A DNA stretch of 64,000 nucleotides from Paenibacillus auburnensis (GTDB taxonomy: Bacteria; Bacillota; Bacilli; Paenibacillales; Paenibacillaceae), in assembly GCF_927798115.1 (NCBI RefSeq), contig NZ_CAKMMG010000001.1, positions 1,860,001-1,924,000 on the forward strand, read 5' to 3'. Under the pieces are notes generated by a model. The model did not search any database. It was not told the origin of the DNA and worked only from the letters and a program-made list of their open reading frames with translations. The position numbers and the translations under genes are program-made. This document shows, one piece after another, positions 7,651-16,900 of the stretch. Each line of letters opens with the position of its first letter. The stretch's first letter is position 1.

Positions 7651-9705
7651 TTATGAAACCGTAAACGTACCGCCTGCAGATCCCGGAGGAATCGTAACAC
7701 TGTGCGAGTGGTTAACGCTAGCTTTACCGGCTAACGCAGTCCATATCGCCGCAATATCGGATACGACCGCATCGAGCGCGGGCAAATTGATGACGTTAAC
7801 GTTGCTGAAATCGAACGTACTCACTCCGTCCCGCACCGCGATAGTATTCGTAGGATGATCAATATCGCCGCCGAGTACGACCGTAGTTCCACCGAGCGAT
7901 AGCAGGCTATCCGCCGCGATACTGAACATTCCTCCGTTTTGACCGGAGATGCCGCCGCCGTATGAGCCGTCCGGTCCGTAGTAGCGCATCTCTTGTACGC
8001 CGAAATCGTCCTCCGTCTCGATCGATATACGCCGCGTTCCCGTACTATCAAACGAACGGAATCCGCTACCGTCGAGTACGATCTTACGCGTAGTTGAATC
8101 GGTCTGAATCGTAGATCCCGTAATCGTGCCGTAGGTGATATCGGAGTCCTCAATCGTACCAGTCAGCGTAATCGAGCGCGCTACAACGTCACCGTTCATG
8201 TATACGCGGAAAGGTGCGCTGCTAAACGTAGCGTGGCCGGCTGCGATTCCGGTCGTATTAATCTGCACGACGTTGTTTCCGCTGCCGATTAGCGTCGATA
8301 CGAAATTACCGAATTGGCCTACGACTGTTTCCGCTACAACTCCGGTTGCTGTGATCGCTGAGCGAACCGTATTCCATCCGTCAGTAGATACGCCGAGTCC
8401 TGCGGCAGTTAGGCGGACTTGATGCAGCGGATTCGTTTTGTCCTGCGCCAGTATACCGCCCTCGGCCGGATAAATTAGTTCCGTTTTGCTATTCGCGATA
8501 TCCTTTACCGCAGCCGCCGCGTATGCTTCGAACGCTTCCGCCCGTATACGCCCGCCGCTGAACACGTTATCTACCGCCCGCCGCGTCGATTCCAGGTCCG
8601 CGATAATCTGCGCATAATCCCGCCGCAGTACGTTTGCGACCGTTACCTGTGCGTGCTTATCGCGAGCATATGGATACTCCGTTAACTCCGTGACGCGTGC
8701 GGTTATATGCGTGAGTTCCATATCCGGATCAACGCAAGTCACGGTATCGCCGAGGCCCGGACGCGGCTCCGTACTATCAAGCTTGTATAAGTCCGCAGCC
8801 GATACGGACACTTCCAGCGCAGGGACTTCGCGCTCAGCCAAACGTAAGCGTGCGGCAGCTAGCAGTTTTAGCGGATCGGTAACGTCTTGCTCCGTGAGTA
8901 AGTCGTCGTAATACGGAACGCTGGCGCTGGCCCACGTCCCTGCGTATTGACTGACGAGGTAATTTACGGTCAACTTTCCGTCGACTATTGCGTTAGGGTC
9001 CGCCGCGAGTAGCCGCGCCTGTTCATCCGTAGTTAATGTCGACGCAGGTTGCCCGATCCATGTGCGCGAGTCTTTCATTTCCGCAAATAGGCGCGTACAC
9101 AGCGAGCCGCCGTCGTCCGTAAACGAAGCGCTAACGATGTTCTTGCCGACGCGGTATTGTAACGCGGAATTAGCATCGCCGATCTTCTTGCGCAGGTGCA
9201 GCGTAAAGTTATCCGGTTCAACTTCCGCGCCGTACGTGTCGATTACGTAGTTGAGCGCTTCGAGACAGTTGCCGCCGCCGAACTCTTTGACGTCCGCGAG
9301 GTCGAACGTGTCGTCTACCGCGATCGTAAAGCGTCCGCCTGTTGCCGCTGCGATTAACGTTGTGAGTTGCGAGATTTGATAGCCGAAGCCCTCCGCAACA
9401 TATGACGCGTACGGGAACTTGTAATCCGCGAGTTTGTACATTACGTGGCTGCACGATATCTGCGCGGTTAGCTTGCGGCCGTCGCGCTGGCGCTGGCGCT
9501 TATTGATTACGTAATACTGGCCGCGCTCGTCTTGTACGTGGCCTTTTAGCGGAAGTAAATCGCGGTAATCAGCGCTGTTTAACGGGACGGTGAAGGTCAG
9601 CGTGTAGTCCGCGTTAATGCGGCGAGTGCGTACGATATCGTCTGCGGATACAAGCGAGCCGATTGGCGTGAGGTTGCGGTCGAGTGCGAGTAAATTCGAG
9701 ATGAT
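7651..9705 (-). CDS. Phage tail endopeptidase/tail-tip protein (Tal-like), AUC start
   Basis: The product is about 684 aa. The N-terminal part (LLALDRNLTPIGSLVSADD, TRRINADYTLTFTVPL) is the usual start of the prophage endopeptidase tail (Siphovirus Gp37-like) family; the middle carries the baseplate/tail-tip domain and the C-terminal part is a beta-rich fibre. No ATG, GTG or TTG occurs in frame before the Met at 9441, but codons typical of the family continue upstream to 9705. There GAAAGGAGG is followed by ACGCC-ATC-ATC-TCG. Initiation at AUC (9705 or 9702) is the simplest reading; the 596-aa version from 9441 would lack the conserved N-terminal domain. Confidence 0.8.
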   Translation of the reverse strand: MISNLLALDRNLTPIGSLVSADDIVRTRRINADYTLTFTVPLNSADYRDLLPLKGHVQDERGQYYVINKRQRQRDGRKLTAQISCSHVMYKLADYKFPYASYVAEGFGYQISQLTTLIAAATGGRFTIAVDDTFDLADVKEFGGGNCLEALNYVIDTYGAEVEPDNFTLHLRKKIGDANSALQYRVGKNIVSASFTDDGGSLCTRLFAEMKDSRTWIGQPASTLTTDEQARLLAADPNAIVDGKLTVNYLVSQYAGTWASASVPYYDDLLTEQDVTDPLKLLAAARLRLAEREVPALEVSVSAADLYKLDSTEPRPGLGDTVTCVDPDMELTHITARVTELTEYPYARDKHAQVTVANVLRRDYAQIIADLESTRRAVDNVFSGGRIRAEAFEAYAAAAVKDIANSKTELIYPAEGGILAQDKTNPLHQVRLTAAGLGVSTDGWNTVRSAITATGVVAETVVGQFGNFVSTLIGSGNNVVQINTTGIAAGHATFSSAPFRVYMNGDVVARSITLTGTIEDSDITYGTITGSTIQTDSTTRKIVLDGSGFRSFDSTGTRRISIETEDDFGVQEMRYYGPDGSYGGGISGQNGGMFSIAADSLLSLGGTTVVLGGDIDHPTNTIAVRDGVSTFDFSNVNVINLPALDAVVSDIAAIWTALAGKASVNHSHSVTIPPGSAGGTFTVS

Positions 9706-9744
9706 GGCGTCCTCCTTTCGTGTAATTACGTAAAAGTGCGCATG

Positions 9745-9777
9745 AAAAAGAGCCCCGCGCGTGATGGCGAAGGGCTT
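9745..9777 (-). terminator. Intergenic hairpin upstream of tail endopeptidase
   Basis: AAGAGCCC (9748-9755) pairs with GGGCTT (9772-9777). Minus-strand RNA ends in CUCUUUUUCAU. Its sequence resembles the hairpin at 7611-7642, so the two are related terminator-like elements. Confidence 0.55.
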
Positions 9778-9808
9778 GCGTTTGATTGCGAGTTGTATAA
9801 TCCTTTAA

Positions 9809-10042
9809 CTATTGGCCGAAGATTGCACTACGTACTGCGTTTTTTAAGACGTTTATCTCAACTTGGCGCCAGTGTTCGATAATCGGCGTTAATTCACCAA
9901 AATCAAACCTGCCCATCATTCGGTCGTGTGTGTACGTAACCACCCCGCTCACAGTTCTTGACCCTTGCGGCACGTTCTCAACGAGTACCAGAAAAGTCGG
10001 GTCCTCAGATTGATCTTCCAAATAACTTACTGTAAAGTTCAT
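9809..10042 (-). CDS. Hypothetical 77-aa phage protein
   Basis: A small acidic protein (FTVSYLEDQSEDPTFLVLVEN) without a recognised domain. AGGGGGC precedes ATG 10042. It lies between the terminator of the EpsG cassette and the tail endopeptidase. The position suggests a tail accessory or a cargo gene, which cannot be decided here. Confidence 0.5.
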   Translation of the reverse strand: MNFTVSYLEDQSEDPTFLVLVENVPQGSRTVSGVVTYTHDRMMGRFDFGELTPIIEHWRQVEINVLKNAVRSAIFGQ

Positions 10043-10151
10043 AAATATGCCCCCTAGCTGTTTTAATGTACACAGTTAATACGTTAGGCAGCGCAGAAGG
10101 TGACATACCTTTCTATTGCGCAGTATGGTCCAACTGTGAAATTACAAACAA

Positions 10152-10176
10152 AAAGCCTCCACCATATGAGAGGCTT
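10152..10176 (-). terminator. Strong terminator after epsG-like gene
   Basis: AAAGCCTC (10152-10159) pairs with GAGGCTTT (10169-10176) and minus-strand RNA continues UUUUUGUUUG. It closes the AT-rich EpsG cassette. Confidence 0.85.
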
Positions 10177-10181
10177 TACTC

Positions 10182-11279
10182 TTATGAAAATAATTTATAA
10201 GGGTCTAAATACTTTATGGTGTCAGTGTAAAAACCAACGACTAAAAACAAAATCATTACAACAGCAGCCATAATCCATGAATACTTTTTCGCCTTAACAA
10301 TTGGGTGCCAGATCAGCAGTGGTATTAAAAACCATGAATATGCGGCTATACGATCACTAAAGGCTAAGAACCCACAAAGCACAAACAGAGAATTTAGAAC
10401 AATATAAGCTTTAATGATTCTCAAATATTCATCTTCTCTGTAAAAGAAGTAGTATAGTACAATACCTATTGCTACCCAAACAGCGCTAAAAAGCAAGAAA
10501 TCCAGCCTATTCGTCTGATTGGAATAAGCTTGCAGCGCACTAGTGCTACTGTAAACATCAAATTTTGGAATAATACCCGCAAATGGTGCTACTAATTTTG
10601 CGTTAAGATTAGTAACATAAAGTAGAGCTGACAGCATCCAGAAGCCTAGCAAATAGCGCAACTTTATATTCGTTTTTATCAGCAATATAACGGCAACGGC
10701 TGCGCTTATCCCCGTCCAATGGAACAGACATCCTACAGTTAAAAAGACATATGGTTTTTTGTTTTTTTGACCCATCAAATAGTAAGACAGTGAGAGGATA
10801 ATAAACGCTATTGATATCCCCTGTCTTAGTACATTTGAAGAATACGAGTAAAAGAATCCAAAATTTAAGTAAGAAAAAATAATAACAGCAACTTGCCAAG
10901 GTTTATACATGCGGTTGAGGGATAAGTAGAACGGGACAATGAATACAACCCATAGTACCGCAAGATATATTCTTGGGTTCTCCGTAAAATGTGCAACTAT
11001 CCAACTAACGATTACAAAAAGAGGCTCATTTGTAGAGTTGTAGAGAAATGTTTCTTTCAGCGTATAACTTGTCATACTGGAAAAGTCATAAGTGTATGTG
11101 CCAGTATCAATGTACGAAAAGTCTCTGAAAATGATATTAATTGATACCACTAGTAACATGACCCAAATAAGCATGTTTGCTTGATATTTGCTGTTAAGCA
11201 AACTTTGTTTATTTGAGTATGTCATTGGAATTAATAACGCCGCTGCAACTAAAGGAATAACCAATTCACATTCCACCAT
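10182..11279 (-). CDS. EpsG/Wzy-like polysaccharide polymerase
   Basis: A 365-aa membrane protein with about 10 hydrophobic segments. The motifs IIFRDFSYIDTGTYTYDF, SSNVLRQGISIAFIILSLSY and CLFHWTGIS are characteristic of the EpsG family, which polymerises exopolysaccharide repeat units at the cytoplasmic membrane. It is AT-rich compared with neighbouring tail genes and is the only exopolysaccharide gene in the prophage. Its start overlaps the end of a 56-aa membrane-protein gene. A likely role is lysogenic conversion: changing the host surface polymer and so phage adsorption. That role is inference; the family assignment is firm. Confidence 0.85.
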   Translation of the reverse strand: MVECELVIPLVAAALLIPMTYSNKQSLLNSKYQANMLIWVMLLVVSINIIFRDFSYIDTGTYTYDFSSMTSYTLKETFLYNSTNEPLFVIVSWIVAHFTENPRIYLAVLWVVFIVPFYLSLNRMYKPWQVAVIIFSYLNFGFFYSYSSNVLRQGISIAFIILSLSYYLMGQKNKKPYVFLTVGCLFHWTGISAAVAVILLIKTNIKLRYLLGFWMLSALLYVTNLNAKLVAPFAGIIPKFDVYSSTSALQAYSNQTNRLDFLLFSAVWVAIGIVLYYFFYREDEYLRIIKAYIVLNSLFVLCGFLAFSDRIAAYSWFLIPLLIWHPIVKAKKYSWIMAAVVMILFLVVGFYTDTIKYLDPYKLFS

Positions 11280-11282
11280 CCA

Positions 11283-11453
11283 TCATTTTAGCATAACCCA
11301 CCAAAATACACAGGCTACAACAGCACCAGCTGTTATACCCACCTTAGCCTTATTATCGGTTGTTTTAATTCTATTGTTGAGGATCAAAACTACCAATCCT
11401 AGCACTATCACCACAACAAAAAGAACGAAAAATTTCATCTTAGCACCAACCAT
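11283..11453 (-). CDS. Small two-helix membrane protein beside epsG
   Basis: A 56-aa frame with two hydrophobic segments (FFVLFVVVIVLGLVVLIL and ITAGAVVACVFWWVML) separated by a short charged loop. The stop codon nearly touches the epsG-like start, suggesting co-expression. There is no strong ribosome binding site; an internal Met at 11438 is an alternative start. It could be a partner of the polymerase or a superinfection-exclusion peptide; neither is shown by sequence. Confidence 0.5.
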   Translation of the reverse strand: MVGAKMKFFVLFVVVIVLGLVVLILNNRIKTTDNKAKVGITAGAVVACVFWWVMLK

Positions 11454-11462
11454 TTTAGTTAT

Positions 11463-11491
11463 ATGCTACCAAACGTCAGGCATATGGTCAA
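11463..11491 (-). promoter_or_regulatory. Candidate promoter for the EpsG cassette
   Basis: On the minus strand TTGACC (11486-11491) and TAGCAT (11463-11468) are separated by exactly 17 bp. It lies at the very 3' end of the tail spike gene and could express the cassette in the lysogen, independently of the late operon. Confidence 0.45.
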
Positions 11492-11494
11492 TGA

Positions 11495-13144
11495 TTATGT
11501 GGTTAAATCATAAACAGTTCCAGCAAGATTTCGGTATTTAATTTTACCGTCAGTATCTTCAAAAAAATGACCCGCCATTGTGTCTGTTGCCGCGGTCTGT
11601 TTGGCAATCCGAAATAAACCGTCAGCACTTTCAATTCCTTCATCCTTTCTTAGAGACATAACTAATTTACCTTGGATAAAATGATTTGCTCGGTTAATAG
11701 CAGCAGCCGTATCAAACTGATAGAGAGAGTCTCCATTAAAGTTTGAAATATTCACACCAGCATATTGCGCTGAATCTAATCCAGCCTCTATACAAAGGTA
11801 TAAAGACTGATTGGAGGAATTTTTGAATACTGGAGAAGAACCTTGATCCCCTCCCCAAGTATCAGAAAAGAGCGTACTGACATTAACAGCATATCCGCTA
11901 CAGTTGGTAACTTTATTCCCTGTCTGGGAACCTACATTGTTAAGTTTGACCAGTTCTCTATTGCTGTTCGATACCACCACATTATCCAATAAACAATTTT
12001 GCAGCCCTACATCCGTCCGCGTTGGTTGCAAAAAATAATTGGCTGTTCCTAAGTCGGTATTGTGCACATTGCAGTAAACGTCTCGTATTGTTAAATCGCC
12101 TACGTAGTCGCTGGACACATCATCCCCGAACTGAATACATCCAGTCGATCCCTTATCAACTTCAAAATAAGTATTTGTAATAACTGAGTTGTTAGCGAAA
12201 CGTCCAATCCGTACATTAGGAGTAAAACCCTCTATTTTAGAATTTGCCAGAGTATTGTTATATCCATCAAACCAAAATCCAAGTCCGCCATACGGGGATT
12301 GGTGAGTTGCTAAAATGTCATCTCCCCTAAATCTAGTCGCATTAATTCCACGCGGGTTAACCTTAACAAAATTAGAAGCTCGATTGAATGTCGAAAAAGT
12401 TTTCCACTGCGCGCCTGACATATCAGTATCCCAGTTGTTACCGTCCAGCCATACACCATAAGCAGAGGCGTTTCCAAAATCAACAAATCTGCACTTAACT
12501 ACGGGCATGGTGACAAAATTATGGAAAAATAGTCCGTGTGACATAAACTCTCCGCCAGTAAACAGCAAATCCTTTACGGCATAGCACAATTCATATGTTG
12601 CTAAGGTATTATCGGACCTTCCACATTCGACGACTTTTCCTGTTCCGATATAATCCATAATAGCCAATCCAGATAATTCAACTGGTCGGGTAAAGGATAA
12701 GCCTCCGCTATACTTGTAATGCTTTCCTTGTGCAAATTCGATCCGAATCATTTTCTTATCGTCATATGGCATAGAGTTGACGAATGCTGACATAGCAGTG
12801 AATGCGGCAGTCTCGTCTGTAACCCCATCACCTACAGCCCCAAAAGAAGCAGGGTTAATCGCAATATCCGCCAACTGCGCATTAACTCCGCCAAACTCCG
12901 TATTCAACCGCTCTCGCAGCGTCCCGTAATCCTCGCGCGCGTCCACGATTTCCAGGTTACTCTCACCGCTACTAGCTACGATATTATCAATGCGCTCGCC
13001 TTGCGCTGCCTGTTCCGTTTCGACTGCGCCAATCCGTCCGCGATGCTCCGTTAGATCCGTTTCGATATCCGCAAAGTTAGCGTTATGTTTCGCTAGGTTA
13101 GCGAGGTCTAGCGTGCTCGATATTACGCGTCTTACAAATCCCAT
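11495..13144 (-). CDS. Tail spike with pectate-lyase-like beta-helix
   Basis: A 549-aa product. Residues 1-95 are a helical attachment part with heptads (TEHRGRIGAVETEQAAQGER). Then SFGAVGDGVTDETAAF marks the start of a right-handed beta-helix of the Pectate_lyase_3 type, as in phage receptor-binding spikes and capsule depolymerases; many short Asn-rich repeats follow. ATG 13144 has GGAGG nine bases before it; an upstream TTG is too close. The first third has phage-like composition while the rest is AT-rich like the adjoining EpsG cassette, showing a mosaic joint near 12870. Confidence 0.82.
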   Translation of the reverse strand: MGFVRRVISSTLDLANLAKHNANFADIETDLTEHRGRIGAVETEQAAQGERIDNIVASSGESNLEIVDAREDYGTLRERLNTEFGGVNAQLADIAINPASFGAVGDGVTDETAAFTAMSAFVNSMPYDDKKMIRIEFAQGKHYKYSGGLSFTRPVELSGLAIMDYIGTGKVVECGRSDNTLATYELCYAVKDLLFTGGEFMSHGLFFHNFVTMPVVKCRFVDFGNASAYGVWLDGNNWDTDMSGAQWKTFSTFNRASNFVKVNPRGINATRFRGDDILATHQSPYGGLGFWFDGYNNTLANSKIEGFTPNVRIGRFANNSVITNTYFEVDKGSTGCIQFGDDVSSDYVGDLTIRDVYCNVHNTDLGTANYFLQPTRTDVGLQNCLLDNVVVSNSNRELVKLNNVGSQTGNKVTNCSGYAVNVSTLFSDTWGGDQGSSPVFKNSSNQSLYLCIEAGLDSAQYAGVNISNFNGDSLYQFDTAAAINRANHFIQGKLVMSLRKDEGIESADGLFRIAKQTAATDTMAGHFFEDTDGKIKYRNLAGTVYDLTT

Positions 13145-13159
13145 CCGCAATTACCTCCG

Positions 13160-13960
13160 TTAGTATAGATATTTATAGCGGAATACGAACTCAATCCGCA
13201 CATTAACCGCCGCGCCAGTTACCGTAAACTCCGTGTCGCCCGGTAACAGCAGCGGAAACACACGATTACTCATCGCGTACGCATTGACGCCGTTCTTTTT
13301 CACCGTTTGCTTATCCGTAGCGCAATCGATCTCGATAACGTCCGTTCCCGTAGTCGATCCCGTAAGCGTCAGCGTACCGTAACCGTCCGTTAGCGATAAA
13401 TTCGTAAACGCGCCTGTTATGCGAATCAGCGGTCCCACATCGTTCGAACCCGCGTTATTTACGGTGAACGTTTGGCCGGGCGCTGTAATCGCGAAGGAGT
13501 GATCCGTATAAAAATAACCGTCACCGAACGCCAGGCCGTCGCCGTATTCGTGTAGCTCCGTATCTTGCGCGCTCGTCGGCCACGGATCGTTCATGCGCAA
13601 TTGCACGTCAATCAAACGCGAGCCAGTCGCGCCAAGCTGCAGCGTACCCGCGTATACACAGCGCCATTTCTTGTCAGGCATGTCCGCGAACTCTAGCGCT
13701 AGGACTCCGCGCCGTGAGTTGAACGTTCGGGCTAACGCACTTACCGTAGCGTTAAAATCCGCAGCCGACGACGTAATCTCGAACGTGAGCGTCAGCGTAC
13801 GCGGCCCGTATGTAGCGCCGAAATCGAGTACACCGTCCCTTTCCGCGAGCTTAAGCGTGTTGTCTTCAACGTCCGGTAAAACGGGAAGACGACGCTCATA
13901 AAGCGCCGCCCCTACCGTTGACATCCATACTCCGTTTACATTTACGTCAGGTTTCGTCAT
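13160..13960 (-). CDS. Distal tail protein (Dit-like)
   Basis: A 266-aa siphovirus tail-component protein, matching the distal tail family in size and in pattern: an N-terminal receptor-fold domain (ATYGPRTLTLTFEITS; RRGVLALEFADMPDKKW) and a C-terminal galectin-like beta domain. Dit forms the hexameric hub between tail tube and tail tip. Its ATG overlaps the stop of the tape measure gene. Normally the Tal-like gene follows at once; here the spike and the EpsG cassette intervene. Confidence 0.85.
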   Translation of the reverse strand: MTKPDVNVNGVWMSTVGAALYERRLPVLPDVEDNTLKLAERDGVLDFGATYGPRTLTLTFEITSSAADFNATVSALARTFNSRRGVLALEFADMPDKKWRCVYAGTLQLGATGSRLIDVQLRMNDPWPTSAQDTELHEYGDGLAFGDGYFYTDHSFAITAPGQTFTVNNAGSNDVGPLIRITGAFTNLSLTDGYGTLTLTGSTTGTDVIEIDCATDKQTVKKNGVNAYAMSNRVFPLLLPGDTEFTVTGAAVNVRIEFVFRYKYLY

Positions 13961-16900
13961 TAAACCGTCTTCACCCCCGCCGATTGAATACGTGATACAG
14001 CGCGTGCACGCTCGTCGTAAAGCATCGCAATGTCCGCGCGGTCCGTCAGCGCTACGTCATTAACGCTCATATCGATCGTCTGCGTAACCTGCGTAACTGC
14101 TGCCGGACTCTTTGCGGCCGCCTGCGGAATCGGAATCGCGTGCCAGAGTGCCGCCTGCTGCTGCGGACTTAACGTAATTCCCGCGAGTGCTCCGACTGCC
14201 GGCGCGGACACTACGTTATTACTAGTGGTCGCTTTCGCTCCCGTAATCGCGCCCATTTTCGCGTTATACTGCGCGATAAACGTGTCAAGCTCCGTGAGTA
14301 TCGTACTGTTCGCGCTGCTGCTTACGCTGACCCGGTACGCTGCGATTCCGTCCTCAACCGTTTTGATATCGCCGCTATACGATTCGAACGATTTCAATAG
14401 CGCACTGTATTGCGCTTCGGCTGCGGATTTCTCTGCGTCGAACGCGGCTTCCTTCGCGTCCTTCTCGCTAGATAACGCGTCCTGCTGCGCTTCGAGCGTT
14501 CGGTCCGCGAGATCCCGCCCATGTTCGAGCTGCATACGGTCGATTTCCTTGAGCAGCGCGTCACGTTCCGCGATGCCGTCCGGACCGACTGCGCTCGCCA
14601 GTTCCGTTAACCGCGCCCGTTTCTCCGCGAGCTGCGTTTCGTAATCGGCGTCATCGTTCAGCGTTTTATTAGCGTCGCGCAGCTTTTGGATAGCGTCGAT
14701 ACGCGCGTCATAATCGTCGAGTGCCGCCTTCTTACGCGCTTCAATTGCGTCGAGCTCCGCGTCCTGTGCGTCCTTAATCGCGTCCTTCTGCGCCTTAACC
14801 AGATCCTCCGCGAGCGCTAACGTCTGCTTCGTCAGGTCTTTGCGGGCTTGATACGTCTGTTCGTCCGCTTTCGCGTAATACTCCGAATCCTTAGCGTAAC
14901 GGCCCCGTACGCGAGTCCATGCGTCAAGCTTCATCTGCGCGATTTCCGTTTCCGACTTTCCGGCGTCTGACATACGGCGTTCCTCCGCGTCAATCCATTT
15001 CGCGGATGCTTCGTATAGAGCGCGTGCTTCCGCTTCGGTTTCGGACGCAACATCCTTGCGTGACTGGCGTACCTGTTCGTCCGCAGCCTTATACTGCTCC
15101 GAATCCTTAGCGTAGCGATCACGTAGCCGCGTCCAGCTTGCGAGCTTCATCTGCGCGATGGATAGCTCCGTTTTACCGCTGTCTTCCATGCGCTTCTCTT
15201 CCGCGTCAATCCACGTAGCGCTAAAGTCATAGCGCGACTGTACGCTGTCCTCCGATAGCTGCTTGAGCTGTAACTGCAGCGTGCGCGCATCGTCTACGGA
15301 TTCCTTTAGGAACGCGGCGTGCTTCTTTTTGAGCGCTTCGTATTTCGCGATTTGCTGGTCCGCCGTAAGATCCATAAAATCCGCTTGAAACTGAACGGTC
15401 TTGAGATCGGCTTCATACGCAGCTTTACGCGCTTCGGCGGCGAGTTCAGCGGGCGTCTTACCGGAGGATTTCGTTTTCTTAGCGTCTGGCGCTACGATAT
15501 CCTTCGTAAACGTCTGCGTACCCGTTTCAACTTGACCCGCGAGTTTTTCCATATTGCGCGCTGCTTCCGCGTATTTCTGCTGCTGCTTAAGCGCTTCCGC
15601 CCTCTTCTGCTCCGCCTCTTGCGTTACCTTATTCGTCAAAGCTCCGTTAAGCACGATATCTGCTACGCCCGGAGTCGCCCCACTCATACGCGCAGCGCCT
15701 TGCGCAACTGAATCCGCGAACGTTTCCGCACGCGCTCCGGATACTTGCGCCATCGCCTGGATAAGTCGCGTATAGTTATCAATCTGCGCCTGGACCGACT
15801 TGGCCTGCGCTTCATTTTCCTTCGCAAAATTCCGTATACGTGCGGCTGCATTATCCGCGGCCATATCCGTGAACTTCTTGTCCGTAGCAATCTGCGCAAT
15901 AATCGTATCGATATTCGTAGCGCGGATACGCCCATCTTCGCCTTGCTGCGCGTTGAGTTCCGGATACTGCTCGATCAATTTTTCCGTAATGTCGACCATG
16001 CGGCTTTTCTGCGAGGCGTCGAGCGTCTGCAGTCCGTTAAGCTCTTTGAACTGCGTGGCGAATGCGCTCATTTCCTTAAGCGTAGCCTTCTTCGTTGCCA
16101 GCGCTTCATACTCCGCTTCGTCCTGCTCAGTAACACGGTCGACCGAATACTTGAGCGCCTGGTTCATTTCGCCGAGCGCGTCCGTTGCCGCCGTCACGCC
16201 GTCGAATCCTAAGCTGCGGAGTTTAACGTCTAGCTTTTCGAGCTCGTCGTTAATATCCATCGACTCCGAAAGCATGGCCGGAGTACCTTCGCCGCGATCC
16301 CACACCGCCTGAAACTCGTTGATTCGCTGCTGCAGTTTCGCACGTTCTTCGAGGACACCGTTAAGCTCCTCCGCCTTTGAGCGCAATGTATCGTCATCCG
16401 CTGTCGTGCGGTCGATTGGCGCTTTCGCGAGCAATTCGTTAAGCTCTTTCTGCGCGCTCAGCATCTCTTGTGTGGCCGCTTTATCTTTCGCTTTAGCCGC
16501 AGTCAACGCACCGAATGCAGTCGTTAAAGCTCCGACGGCCAACAGCGCCAAGCCTAGCGGTCCTGTCGCAATTCCGAGCCCAGCTGCCGCTACTTTAATC
16601 GCGGTGAATAGCGCCGGTATTAACTTTAACGCGGTGGCAAATCCGGTAAGCGCAACAACTGCGGTAAGTAAGCCGGCGGTTCCCGTTGCGAGTCCAGATA
16701 CAAGCGCCTGGTTCTCCGCTGTGAACTCCGCAAACTCAATAATCAGTGGAGTCAGAGTATCGAGCGCCTTTTGAACGACCGGTGTAAATGCATCGCCGAG
16801 CGCAACAGTAGCGCTATTCGTCGCCTGCGTAAATCGCGCCTGGCTTCCGATAATCCCTTGCATCACCTGGTCTGCGTTACCGACGTAGAAAGCGCCCTCG

